A stretch of 64,000 nt of DNA from Ustulina deusta (lineage: Eukaryota > Ascomycota > Sordariomycetes > Xylariales > Xylariaceae). The stretch covers positions 1,364,001 to 1,428,000 of the forward strand of contig JAJNNX010000005.1 in NCBI GenBank assembly GCA_023159155.1, read 5' to 3'. This document shows, one piece after another, positions 11,575 to 23,230 of the stretch. Position 1 is the stretch's first letter; each line of letters begins with the position of its first letter. Under the pieces are notes generated by a model that saw only the letters and a program-made list of their open reading frames with translations, did not search any database and was not told where the DNA came from. The position numbers and the translations under genes were made by a program.

Positions 11575-12852
11575 ACAGTAAATACATGCCTTGCCGCCTG
11601 CCCATTGTCTGTCTACCTGGTAGCCCAGATAGAAAACATTGACGATAATCCGCGCTTGAACCATGTACTACTTCCTGCCCCAAGATCCATCGACTACCTA
11701 CCTACCTAGTTTGACTAGCCAGATCAAAGATCTATGTATGTAAATACAAATGACAGCAATGAAAACCCAGCCCCGCCGCCCCAACTACGGTGTGTTGACT
11801 AGGAAGGAAGTAATCTATCTCGTAAATAACTACCTAGATTTTGTCTATTGATGGTTCACCCCATCTCTCCTATCCTTTATAATATTTCGCAAGGCCACAA
11901 TCCACCACGTACGACCATAGCCATCTTCCGGGAAAACTCTCAACGGGATCCTGTCCGCTCTCCGATAGATAAGCCGGTAAGCCAGATTAGTAGTTGGGTC
12001 GGTAACGACCAGCGAATCCCTGGTGTTGTACGTTTTCTTTCCTTTTTCCATCTTTTTTTTCTTCTTTCTGTCTTCTCTTTTTCCATTACTCTTTTTCCTT
12101 TCCTACTTCTCCTCTAGGTCAACCAGACATTAGCTGCACACCAGATTTTATACAAAGTCTTTAGAGGGAACAGATCTTCCTTTTGTCATAATTTTGAGCT
12201 TCGTGACCAATGCTGACACCTTGATAGTCCGCTTGAAAACCGGTCCATGTTCCCTTCTCCTGTCTTGCCCTCATATTTTCCACGTTTACTTTCTATATAA
12301 ACAAGCCGGGAGAAAGACTCACGTCTATCCAGAGATGGCAAAAAGCGAAGATATTATAGAGACCAATGGACATGTAGTATTCTTATCACTCTCAGGTATG
12401 ATATACCCCAGTAAGTGAGGCGAATCTATGTGCCTAGACAGTTTGCCGGCCGATGTTTATACAATTTATACGCCCATGATTTTCCATCCAGTTCCAGTAC
12501 GAGATACACGCTAATGACCACGCAATAGGCATTTTCCCTCAAGAAACTTGCCTTTGCTGAAGATCATTGGATTCGTGTGGCAACTCCAAGCATTCATAAT
12601 ACCAGCCACCGATATCCACGGGTAGACTTGCCTCTATAAAATATCAAGTCATCGCGAAAAAGGAAAGTATTAAGACCCTCTCGACCACTCTTTCCCTTTC
12701 CAAATATGGATTCCAGCCACTTTCTCTGAGGGGATGCTCTCGGCGTAATAACGCCCTCTCAAGTGCTCGTTGTAAACGCCTTTGGTGCACAATGCACAAA
12801 ACAGAATGCTTAAGATTTTGGGAAAGTCGTATAAATTCATGACACGGCGTAA
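11575..12852. other. Intergenic region with a 5S rRNA gene
   Basis: Between the PRMT3 stop and the end of the MscS gene. The only recognisable feature is the 5S rRNA-like gene at 11907-12033. After it comes a long pyrimidine tract (about 12031-12117). The remaining ~700 bp shows no coding region. Confidence 0.5.
11907..12033 (+). rRNA. 5S rRNA, dispersed copy 1 (divergent)
   Basis: The sequence begins ACGTACGACCATAG and ends GTGTTGTACGT. These are complementary terminal arms (helix I) of fungal 5S rRNA. The internal control region AGTAGTTGGGTCGGTAACG followed by ACCAGCGAATCC is nearly identical to the copy at 56560. It is followed at once by TTTTC and further T runs, as for RNA polymerase III termination. 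A TATA-like TTTATAATATT lies about 25-30 bp upstream, as in Neurospora 5S genes. At 127 nt it is longer than the usual ~119-120. The extra bases lie around the loop B/helix III region (ACTCTCAACGGGATCC), and the helix II arms pair less well than in copy 2. It could be a variant 5S or a decaying pseudogene. Confidence 0.8.
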
Positions 12853-15618
12853 TTACCGCTGAAAATTCTGGGTTTGCGGATGAGATGCACCGGCCCCACC
12901 TAGTCTGCTCCTCGAATCGCTTGGGTTTTGTGAGAAATTTGCCCTGTTGGATGATGAGACGCCTGAATATGTTGGGCTTTCGGGTTGCACACCCGGGTGG
13001 CTCGTGGCGAAGGAATTTGGTCCGCCCATTTGTGCTTCTTCATCAAATGGTCTCATATGCTGAGTAACCTGGAAGCTCGGGGTCCTATCCGAAGATGCTT
13101 CAGCAGGTACTGATTCACCGGCTCTGCGACGGCCGCTACGTTGGCTCTGTGCCTTGCGCGGTCCAGACAGGGAAGAGTCGATGTCGCTAGACCGCGTTCG
13201 ATCGATAGGCTGACCATGGGCATCGCTCAAAGTTTCATCATCGCGGTTGTAGCCCCACTCGTCCTGAACAGCAACCATAGGATCGAGAGTATTCAGTTCT
13301 TGGGCTGCTGTTACTTCACTGGCTGCATTCTGACTATTAGGCACAAGACGAGCAGCATCCTTATCTTGTGCGGCCTTTTCACGAGCCGCGGCCGCTTCCA
13401 TATCCGAAACGCTAACAGAGTAAGTAGGGTTCGTGGGACCGCCCAGAGCTTCCTTTCCTCCTGCAGGAGCGTTGATAGGCACCTTTTTCATCGCAAGAGC
13501 AAGGGCACAGATAAATTTGGATCTTCTCGTAGCTCGTACAACGTCGTTGTGCCAGTTGGACTTGTGCTTAATAGCAACCTTAAGAGTGAGCTTATCCAGG
13601 TCACCGACACCACCCACTCCTATACCAATGTCTGGCTGGAAGTCTCTGGCGTTGTCAGGCGCCCGAACAAACTTCTCCATCTCTAATCGAAGCAGTTCGA
13701 TGTCTTCAAAACTTGTGTCATACGAAACATTAACATCAATAGTTTCCTTCATTGCCTTGCTTCGTGTAACATTCTCGATCCAAAGGTTATTGAGCACAAT
13801 GTTAGGGACCTGTACTACTTGCATCTTATCGATTCTTGTGAAGACAGAGTAAAGCAGCGAAATCTTTTCGACGATGAGTGCCTCTTTCTCCGGACCGGTA
13901 ATGTCGACGCGATCTCCGACGTCGTAAGGATGCTTGACGAATAGGAAGATGCAGGAACCGAGAATTTCTTGAGATGTAACAGCGAAGATAAATGAGAGTG
14001 AGAGCAACGCAGTTCCCGCAGTTGAGAGCGTCGTGATAAATGAGCTTTGGAAGAAAGCCACTAGATATTATGCATTAGCCAGAGCTCAAACAAACATCGA
14101 TACAAGAGACTCACGGAAAACAAAAATGACAAGCAGCAGCACGATGAAGAGCAAAATTTTATCAAATGCACCCAACGCTTGACCGATGTCTTGCATACTG
14201 TGTGTAATAGCCTTCCTCTCTTTGCCGATTGCGATCACTTTCCGAATCATCTCATCGAGGCTGATGTCACCGTTGGCATCAGTGTCCATAGCATCGAAAC
14301 ATTCCTCTGCTTCTTCATGATGAGCAGATCCGAGAACTTCTGCGATATCTTCAGGGTAGAGAGAATCTTTTCCCTCTACGACAAATGACATCCAAATACG
14401 TTTAGCCAGAGCCTCAGAGGTCTTTGCTTTTTCCAGGGCTTCGATGACGATGGAATGCGCAGAATTGGGGTTGAAAACTTGCTTGCCTGTAATTTCAGAA
14501 GCAATATTACCAAAAGCAGAAGTAACTTTGTTCCCGAATCGGCCAACGTTGCCAATCAATTTCGCTGGCATGATGGCTCCTGGCCTCTTGTTTCTCTTCC
14601 ATTTCTTATTGCCTCCGGCAAGGAGCATCTCGATGCTATCGTTGATGATCTCGTCTTCCTCAATAAATTCATCGCAGTACATCGGAAACAGCTTTCGAGA
14701 CGCATCATACATCATGCCGAGAAGATGAACGTCTCGCTTCGATTGCTGAATGCGAAGCGCGAAGGAACGTTGATGGTACGAAACACTAATAAGCTGGATG
14801 AAGGCTTTTTCGCCGAGAAAAATGGCTGATGATACAAAAGCGGCTCCCAGAATCGTCGCGATGGTATTAACCCAGGAGACATGCTCGTGGCCACGTTGAA
14901 GAACATTAATGAAGACAAGCCAATCGGCAAGAGCCCAGAAGAAAAGCGATAAAGGAATCTGAAGGTTGCGTAGAAGGGCGGCATATTTGCGAGTTCCTGG
15001 GCTGATAACACCAGTGAAGAACATAAACGCAGGTGCAGACAACCAAGCAACGAGTTTTCCAACCCAGAGTGCCAGCCAGCCGACCTCAATCCAGATGAAA
15101 AAAAGGAAGAGAGAGGGTCCCGGGGCGCCTCCAGTACCGTGGCCGACAGGAATGTCGTCACGCTTATCCAGAGCGGCCAGAATAACTATAGGGGCGGCGA
15201 GCAAGATTCCAACGGGGACGATGTAGAACAGATAGCGTATGGGGCCAGAGGCATGGATAATTCGGTTGTAAAGTCTACCCATGGCGTTGAGCGAAAGCTC
15301 ATTGTCTGCGAGCTCATCTTCAGACGGCGTTCCTTCAGCTTTCTTGGCGTGCCTTCGGCCGCGGTGGAAGAAGTGGTGCTTCTCGTTGGTTCCGTTGTCG
15401 CCCGAGTCATCGGCTTGCTCGAAACCTGATCCTATTCCTTGGCTAGCCTTCCGGGCGCCAGTTCCACTCGCGTTGCTTCGAATCTGAGTCAAGGGAATAT
15501 CGCCGTCGGCCATGTGTGAATGCGATGTCCCCAGAGGTACAAAGCCCCGAGAAGACCTCGTTGGAGACCGGACAGACATGGTAGCACTGACGGTCGCGAG
15601 ACCAGGGCAGGACCGCAC
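12853..15618 (-). CDS. EF-hand MscS-family mechanosensitive channel (Msy1/Msy2-like)
   Basis: Mechanosensitive ion channel of the fungal MscS group with a cytosolic EF-hand; the fission-yeast relatives Msy1 and Msy2 sit in the ER and control Ca2+ during hypo-osmotic shock. Two exons, 15618-14115 and 14060-12853 (intron 14061-14114), give up to 903 aa. The start is probably the Met at 15579 (MSVRSPTRSSRGF), because the 13 preceding residues look like leader. Four hydrophobic segments precede the EF-hand. The EF loop DTDANGDISLDE has all ligand positions. A transmembrane segment spans the intron junction (LLLVIFVF / LAFFQSSF), and the MscS beta domain follows (FVKHPYDVGDRVDITG, VQVPNIVLNNLWIENVTRS). 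The C-terminal ~180 residues are low-complexity and Ser-rich. Confidence 0.93.
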
Positions 15619-18600
15619 TCAGTGTGTATCGTTCGTTATATGTGTTGTCCACTCGGGTAGGCTGGGAACAGGTCAATGGGTCAAAGCAATGCCACTCCAA
15701 GACAGCACCAGGCAATCAGTTGGAAGTCGGGGCAAGTCGTGCTGTAGGCGAGCTCGCCTTCTAGACGAGCGATATGATGTGAAGGATGTAGACCAGGTGA
15801 AACTTGAACTGCTTCCTAAGTAAGTAGCTGGATGCCTGCCCAGATAAACGAGAGACTGGGCGATGACAAAAAAAGGTAAACAGGAGAGAAAACTTGAGAT
15901 GAAGTGGTTGGGAAATGGGAAAACCTATAATTACCCTAGGTACACAGTTGGAGAACAAAGACGAGAACGAGAAGAAGCAGTCTACCGAGGAGGCAGACAC
16001 GACCTAACAGTAGCTGCGGGATGTGGCTCCTAACTGGAAGTAACAAGGGAGGCGGCTGCCGCTGGATTCTCCATTACGAAGTTGTACAGCTACCTGGACT
16101 AGGTATGTATAGGTATCTTGTATCTAACACACGCGCTCGCTAGAAGACATACGAGATAGTGGAGATTCCGATAGCCCACGAAGATCCACTCAGACAATTT
16201 GGTCTTCCGATCTGCCCCAGACGCCAAAAGACTTTTCCGCACACTGGAGATACAATGCCTACCTGTATACATGACACAAGGTATCACCATTACAGGAGAG
16301 GATATATACATACATACACTTCAGAAATATTGATTGTACAGGGCCAGAGCAGAATATTTGTCCCAAAAGTCATAAGGATGTGTTGGTGACTCTTCTGTAT
16401 TCAAAACAGGTGAGTACACTACACAGTCCTCGTGTTTGAGATTTCTTCATCGACCCAATTAAAGTACATGCCTGAGTAAATGTTTCAAGTTGTAGGCTCC
16501 ACTCGGTTCCCGCCGAGGCAAGGGTTCTTATTACCTTATACCAGGGATCCATGCACCAGAGGAATGTTGCGCAACGCCCTTCAGTCCTGCCATTGGTTGC
16601 CACTTACAAGCCATTACCCAGTAATTGGGTCCACCATATAGCCCTAAATCCATGGCTCAGGCAGGTAAGGTACCCGTGCCAACCCTTGGACAAACGCCAC
16701 TGCTAGTGTACTGTACTGTAGTGTAGGTAATGTCCACTGCGCATACACTGAACCCGAATTCCTTACCTAGTGTATGCGTATGCTGGGGCTACCCCTTTTT
16801 ATTCCAGCTGTTTCAAAAGTGCCCTGCTTTTTTGGACGGCCAGATATAATAGTACTAGGTACCTAGTAGGTATACTTAGGGCTACCTAGCGATGACATAC
16901 GATAAAGAAGTACATTGAAGGAAGTATATCGAAAAGATTAGGTGTCTGTCATGCGCAACCTCGCCTCTAGCGTAGATTCGGAATATACACTAGTATGCTT
17001 CTATCAGTGCCCCATCCAGATCTCTCTACTGTACACGTAGATCTACAAGCAATTTACGCGATAGAGTACCTATATATTCCACTACAGATTTGCGTTCATG
17101 ATCTACATTTCATCATCAAGAGTATAGGTTGGTCCTTAGTGTATTTTCTTACAAGGCCAGGTGGAGTGACTAAGTGCACAGTACGCTCCCGGTATATGCT
17201 TAGTACCTAGGTACGTACACACATAACAGCTAATCATGTTCATTGGTGCTGGACGAGCTAGATCCCCGGAAAATCGGCTCATACGACGCGTAAAGTGGCC
17301 CTGTCAAGTATGTATTAGTAATTACCAGTGCTTTCACCCGCAGCTTGAATCAGGGTTCGTGAAAGTTGGGGGTTGGGCGGAACAGAAAGCGGAACTTCAG
17401 CTGCCAATGCACACTATAAAAAAAAAAAGCGGAAAATCTGACCCGATCGCCATGTTGTCCCACAAGGCTTCAGCAGGTGGTTGACTTGGTTCGTCATCGT
17501 ACACATGCATGCTTTTAGTGTAGGTAGCGGTAACCGCTGAGATTCAAGCCCCATATATATAGTACTGTCTATCTCTTCTGGGTAGTATACCGATGATTTA
17601 ACAGTCGAGCGTATATTTTCCTCAACGGAGACCTGATCAACCATATCTCGGTAAACATTGCTAGTTTCGGCGTTTCACTACCTCTAGTATACCATGCAAC
17701 CAACTTCCAACTTCCATTAGTTATCATCGTGGGGACAATAACCGCGACGAGTGCACTAGTCATGAATATACAGTGCCTATGCCAGGGGCTTTTTCAGCAG
17801 CTTCAATTGTAGTAGACATTGACCTCCAACCCCACGAGCAAGATGAGGATGGAGTAGAAAAAGAGGGCAACAGACGCATGCTAGTTTCGAACCTATGCTC
17901 CATTATGTGTCTGGTTAACACCTCAAACAACGGACGCTACCTACTACGCGATTGGCCCGAGATAAACAGACTCACACTATCTAATTATTGACAGCCCAAT
18001 CACACCAAACAAGACTGGAAGCCTCGCCAATCCCCATAGTTACCGTCTTCGTCATCTTTATCATGTTCGGCATGTTCTGTATATACCCCGCGCACTGCGA
18101 CTGTTATCATCACCTACTCAATCTAGGTACTATACAGTCTCGTGGATCACCGATGAAACCATGTCAATGTCTCACCTATAATTAGGTAGGAGGGTCTATA
18201 TGTGGCCCCATTGTCCGAATCAAGCTATAATAGCCTCGAAGTTCATAACAGGCAGGTAATTCAATCTAGGCACGGCAATGACATCCGTCTGGCTTACGTA
18301 CCCAAGATTGACACAAACACATCCATCTAGAACCTGATTACGCATCCAGCCAGGACTACTCTGACTCGACCCTTACTTACTGGTAACTATGGCTCTCATC
18401 TCTTACCCCGGACTTGCGCTACGACCGGATTCTAGAGTCAGCATGACTCGGGGTGGTTGGATTTGGGATTCCTTATACTGTGTTTCCATCTAGTCTTGCT
18501 TAGTCTAACTTGACTTCATCACCTTATTTCAAGATGCGAATCCATTTGAACCAAGTTCAAGGGAGATGTCAACACGACCATGTTGGGACTTAGTGTAGCC

Positions 18601-19362
18601 TTTGCCCCTTCGCTAGAGCGGATCAACTTCGGAGCACCTCTAGTGCGTCGAATTCACTAGCTCCAGCCAATATGACATCATCATGCAGGTCCCAACAAGC
18701 CGCAAATCTTTTGCACCGAGTAATGACATATTACCGTCTATTGGTGCGTTAACACCACGCCAGCTTAAATCGGCGTTTCTGGACAGAATCCCCAACGGTC
18801 CGAGGCTAGTTGCTTAGACCCTGAGGCTGTGGGTAATTGCGAAATACCTAGACCAAGTCGGTTTTCACAGCTAGTAAGGTATAGTCTAGCCTCGTCCCGC
18901 CTTAACATCACCATGCATTGGGTACTGTGTGTACTGAAGTCCCAAGTCAGTCAATGAGTTGGAATAACAGACCTGCTACGTCATAGAAGATATCTAGATG
19001 GGATACAAACTAGAGGTGGAACAAAGGGAAGACACTGGCTTATAGTAAGAGACGTCTCTGATTTCGAGTCAGCCGATGTTTCAGAATGGATAATGAGCTG
19101 CAGTAGAATAGTAAAGGCATTATTATTAGACATCTACTATAACAAAATGATTCAGTTCTGCATAGTTGCACATTTCAGTCATGTGAATTGTGATTGGTCA
19201 TAAAGCACAGGCGGGGTACATGCGTTGCGTCACATCTTGCAAGGCGGGAGAAGTCAGCCACGAGATTTGCAAACTGTCGATGAAATAGAGAATTAAGCAA
19301 TTAATTTTAATATATGTAGAACATTTTGCCGCTCCTTCTAGATTGGTAATAGGAGAATATGA
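15619..19362. other. Gene-poor intergenic stretch of 3.7 kb
   Basis: I see no gene I can support. Small open frames exist (for example 17569-17763 minus and 17773-17991 plus) but lack family features. The area 16640-17230 is rich in CTAGGTACCTAG-like palindromes, and a run of 10 A residues lies near 17420. The first part will include the channel gene's 5' leader and promoter. The rest may hold decayed sequence. Confidence 0.4.
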
Positions 19363-20617
19363 CTAGTTCAACACGGGATGAGCGACTTGCTCTACGAGTT
19401 GTCTCATCTCTTTGATGGCACTTTGATCTTATTAGCTCACCGGTTTACGCGCAAGCAACGAGAATGAGAAAACTCACGTTTGTCGGAAGTCGGGATCTTT
19501 GTGATAAACAATCGAGAGGATTATATAATACTTCATCGCGTAGATAGCATTACGGGTATAAAAGTCCTCTACCGGTTCTGATATTGGCATACGCTTCAGG
19601 TACTCTTCTATGTACGGCTTCCCGAGGCGATATCGTGGATCCCGGCAAACACCCAACTCAGCTATGACAATAACGATGAGTTGAGAATGCCTAATCGAAG
19701 CTACCCTAGCTGTAGAGGATTTGAGGGGTATGCCTCACCTTCGTGATGTCCCCAGCAAGCGCATGAGTCGAACATACAAACGCTGTCTGAGTCCGCCCTC
19801 GGCTTGATGTTGCCTGGCCATAAGTTTGAGTGAATTAGGCATGGGGATATAGATCGACCGTTTGATTCCAAGGGCCTCAGGTATGTAGGGATCAGAACAT
19901 TGAAGAAAGTGGCTTGTAGTTCAGAGTACTCCTCATCTACTCCATGAAGTGCTTGGTCCTGACGCAGCAATGATCTCATCTGATGAGTCCAGACAGCCTC
20001 CCAGGACGGATCCCAAGTATTGTCGATAAGGACGTTGGCTACGTGGGTGGGGCAGTGAAAACCAAACTTTCCCGTGGGACACTTGCTTCGCTTGTGCAAA
20101 GCCGCGGCTGCTTCGGCCCATGCAACAGGGCTTGGGACCTCATCGACCATGTCGACAAAGTCACAGATATAGAAGTGCAGGTCAGGTCGGGTCATGTAGG
20201 TTCCGAAGCTGACCGGGCGGGGAACGTATTCAGGTATGAACTCGTAGAGGGCATTCTCAGCCTCGAAGGCTCCCTTCATCATGCCATAGCCGATGTCACC
20301 AGGGGCACTCTAAACTGACGTCAGTCAACTTGTCTCGCTCGCCGCAATCAAAGCCGGGTTGCGACCTTCTTCAAGAAAGCACCCGTGGCATTCTCCCCAT
20401 GTCTGGCCTCGATCTTGACCGTCTGCACCCAAAGACTTTCGCCCGATGGGGCCACGAAGTGGGTTTCACTGCTACTGGGCAATGCTAATCTTGATCAGTA
20501 AATCTCAACAGTTTTGCCTCGTGAAGGAAGGCTGTCTGCTTTACCTGCGACTATATTGGCATCCAGTATGGTGTCGTCTCCCAGATCATCAGGTGGCATC
20601 AAAGTAGACGTCGCCAT
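19363..20617 (-). CDS. Ketosamine-3-kinase/fructosamine kinase-like protein lacking the catalytic Asp
   Basis: Member of the fructosamine/ketosamine-3-kinase family (APH-like fold), whose active members phosphorylate ketoamine adducts to reverse protein glycation. I rebuilt five exons on the minus strand: 20617-20545, 20484-20366, 20309-19739, 19661-19478, 19420-19363; sum 1005 nt, 334 aa, which is normal for the family. Family signs are FLKK (putative ATP-site Lys), GMMKGAFEAENAL, VPRPVSFGTY, HFYICDFVDM, LHKRSKCPTGKFGFHCPT, LIHSNLWPGNI and FDSCACWGHHE, then KPYIEEYLKRMPISEPVEDF. In the family the motif HGDLWxGN carries the catalytic Asp. Here residues 224-231 read HSNLWPGN, with Asn at the Asp position. 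The later metal-binding Asp (about 245) is kept. Intron 2 has a weak donor (GTCGCA). It may be a pseudokinase or a mutated copy. It is divergent from MutY. Confidence 0.85.
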
Positions 20618-21069
20618 TTTAAGGGTACTCAAGTCGAGAAAACAGCATGGTTCTGAATTCCAGGGTCTTCCCAAAGGACTTTACGATACATGTAGGTAAC
20701 GAGTAACGGACTCTGGATACGCCCTTGATTGGTACGGCCGAGCACAAGATAAGTGCGGGGTTCTTCATTCTGGCCTCTGTCCCGGGTCACTGTGCCCAAT
20801 CAGTATGGTTTATCGCGCTGCATTGCCATTATCGTGACAGACACTTGGAAGCAGGCTGCATGGAGGCTTTCAGGACTACAGTATGCAGTCATGGCACCGC
20901 TTTAGCGAGCTGGGATCCATTGAATCCCTAGATACCTAACTCAGGTACTGAAGGGGACTAGCGGGGCAAGCGGGTCATCACGTGACCACGCATCAGATTG
21001 GGGATTCGCATTCAACTCTTGTCGCGTCTTTCATGGGCAGCAATACCTAGATAGCTGATTGCAACCGCC
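20618..21069. promoter_or_regulatory. Divergent kinase/MutY promoter region
   Basis: A 452-bp gap between the two divergent start codons. No open frame is plausible. A GATACCTAAC motif of the recurrent TACCTA type lies near 20930-20940. No TATA box decides a start. A shared promoter is an inference. Confidence 0.4.
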
Positions 21070-23004
21070 ATGAGACGCTCGTTGCGACACGCACAGCAGC
21101 AAAGCCGTGAGGCTTCGAATTCTTCATCAAGCGCACTGTCGGAAACGAGTAAGAGCAAGGGATCTGCGCCCCTACGCAATTCGAACTCCAGGAAAAGACC
21201 AGTACCAGCACCTCAGACGCGCAACGACGCGTCACGCAGTGAAGACGATGACTATCAATCATCAGATCAAGAGCTGCCGAAGAAGAAGCGCAAAATAATT
21301 TCGCGTAGTAAAAGTGGTCAGAAGAATGGAAACCTGCAAGTCTTCCGGCAGCTCTTCAGCGTCGACAGAGCGGCGTCAGATATTCAACCATGTCAATTGC
21401 CTCGGCGCATTCACAATATCGATTATCACCGCCCACTACTGCTTGACAACCAAAAAGGGCGGGCCGAGCTCCTTCGGTGGTTTGACAGTGTCAGCTCGCA
21501 TCGATCAATGCCGTGGCGAAAGCCGTGGGTTGACCCTCGGGTAGATGCTGACGATCCTGCACTCCTCCGTCAAAAGCTAGAGCAGCGCGCCTATGAGGTT
21601 TGGATTAGCGAAATCATGTTACAGCAAACACGTGTTGCGGTTGTCATAGACTACTGGAACCGGTGGATGGAAAAGTGGCCTACAATCCACGAACTGGCTG
21701 CCGCTGGTAGCGACGATGTTCTGGCGGCGTGGCGCGGGCTGGGTTACTACAGTCGCGCCACCAGAATACATGACGCTGCAAAGCTGGTGTGTGAAGACTC
21801 AGTGATGAAGGGTCTCTTACCTTCATCTGTAGACACGCTCGTCGCGAAGGTTCCTGGAGTCGGACGATACACTGCCGGCGCCATCTCGGCTATTGTCTTC
21901 GGCGAAGCCTCTCCTATGGTAGATGGTAATGTTCTCCGCGTCCTCAGTCGGCAATTAGGTCTGCTTGGCAATGTTAAAACAGATAAGTCTGTCATTGATC
22001 TTCTCTGGGCAGCGGCCGACAGCTTGGTTAAAGCCGTTGCACAGGACTCTTGCGACGAGGAGACGGCAAGTGCTGGTCAAGAACAGATCAGCAATAGACC
22101 GGGGCGGTGGGGTCAAGCACTGATGGAGTTGGGTAGCACAATCTGTACCCCTAAGCCAGACTGTGAGGCCTGTCCTATCAGTGAAAACTGTCGCGCATAC
22201 AGTGAGGGGCTCCAGCTTGCATCCACGAGGGGATTGGCCCCAAAAGACATTCGTACAGACTTCAATTCTGGCCCACCACCTGATATCGAGGACTCATGCA
22301 ATTTGTGTAAGCCATTTGAGGAGGTCGCAAAGGACGGTGGTGATGGAGATTCTGAGATCGTGTCGACATCGAAGAACAACACTTCTCGAAGTAAGGCTAG
22401 ACCACGGGCCAGTAGACAAGCTACTCTATCAGCATTCTTCACCCAGTCCAGCGAATCAAAAGAAACGACCAGATCTGTGCCCATAGAGCTAACTCGTGCG
22501 GGACTAGTTGCCATAGTCGACCATGCGAGGAAGTTTCCCGTCAAAGTTATCAAAAAGGCCGTGAAGGAACAAGAAACGCTTGTATGTGCTATACATCGCA
22601 GCGATGGTCGATATCTCATTCATCGGCGACCTCGAAAAGGTCTGCTAGCTGGGTTATGGGAGTTCCCTAGCTGGATCGTCCCCGAAAACTATGAAAACAC
22701 GCCGACCGCTTATAAACGAGCTGCCGAACTCTACGCATCAGCAGTCCTCGACCCGGCCCTCAAATCGCAAGCCTTGACACATCCAAAACTGAAATATGTC
22801 AGAGAGCTTGGAAGTGTTCCTTGGATTTTCTCGCACCTGAAGTTGACAATGCACGTCTTTTTGTTTGAACTGAAATGCCCCAAGGGTGGGTTTGATACCT
22901 TACCAAACACCGACAACCAATGGAGCGAATCGGTAGAGGATGAGTCCATGGGGACTGGGATGCGGAAATGCTGGGAACTCGTGCAAGAGGTGAATAGTGA
23001 TTAG
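21070..23004 (+). CDS. A/G-specific adenine DNA glycosylase (MutY/MYH)
   Basis: Base-excision repair enzyme that removes adenine mispaired with 8-oxoguanine. Single exon, 644 aa. An N-terminal disordered part holds a nuclear signal (PKKKRKI, about 76-82). The glycosylase domain follows, with catalytic Glu in SEIMLQQTRV, the helix-hairpin-helix VPGVGRYTAGAI and the catalytic Asp in MVDGNVLR. The 4Fe-4S cluster cysteines are in CTPKPDCEACPISENC, with five rather than the usual six residues between the first two. A C-terminal NUDIX-like 8-oxoG recognition domain starts near 500 (LIHRRPRKGLLAGLWEFPSW). A Ser-rich linker of about 100 residues separates the two domains. It ends 226 bp from the convergent amidase gene. 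MutY would also be relevant to mutation control, but nothing here links it to the RIP island 2.4 kb away. Confidence 0.96.
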   Translation: MRRSLRHAQQQSREASNSSSSALSETSKSKGSAPLRNSNSRKRPVPAPQTRNDASRSEDDDYQSSDQELPKKKRKIISRSKSGQKNGNLQVFRQLFSVDRAASDIQPCQLPRRIHNIDYHRPLLLDNQKGRAELLRWFDSVSSHRSMPWRKPWVDPRVDADDPALLRQKLEQRAYEVWISEIMLQQTRVAVVIDYWNRWMEKWPTIHELAAAGSDDVLAAWRGLGYYSRATRIHDAAKLVCEDSVMKGLLPSSVDTLVAKVPGVGRYTAGAISAIVFGEASPMVDGNVLRVLSRQLGLLGNVKTDKSVIDLLWAAADSLVKAVAQDSCDEETASAGQEQISNRPGRWGQALMELGSTICTPKPDCEACPISENCRAYSEGLQLASTRGLAPKDIRTDFNSGPPPDIEDSCNLCKPFEEVAKDGGDGDSEIVSTSKNNTSRSKARPRASRQATLSAFFTQSSESKETTRSVPIELTRAGLVAIVDHARKFPVKVIKKAVKEQETLVCAIHRSDGRYLIHRRPRKGLLAGLWEFPSWIVPENYENTPTAYKRAAELYASAVLDPALKSQALTHPKLKYVRELGSVPWIFSHLKLTMHVFLFELKCPKGGFDTLPNTDNQWSESVEDESMGTGMRKCWELVQEVNSD

Positions 23005-23230
23005 CCATTTTAATCGAACTTGCAACAAACGCAGCCGACGAGCACGGGACAAAAGATCAAGACAGGCTTGTATGCCTCCAGGGCCTAACATTCATATCTA
23101 GTTTGAGAAAACCTCTGGGCATCCACGTGTATGACCGATTGGCTTGACAGTTACTTAGCATTCGGAATCGGCCGGACAGGTTTTGCCGCCATTTAATTAT
23201 ATACGGAGTGTATATCTACGTTTGCAGAGT

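Noticed and set aside
13141..13852. Plus-strand open frames of 181 and 139 codons
   Set aside because: Antisense to the MscS beta domain and tail; no family features.
20310..20330. TGACGTCA palindrome as a CRE promoter site
   Set aside because: It falls inside intron 2 of the ketosamine kinase gene, not upstream of a start; a role is possible but unsupported.
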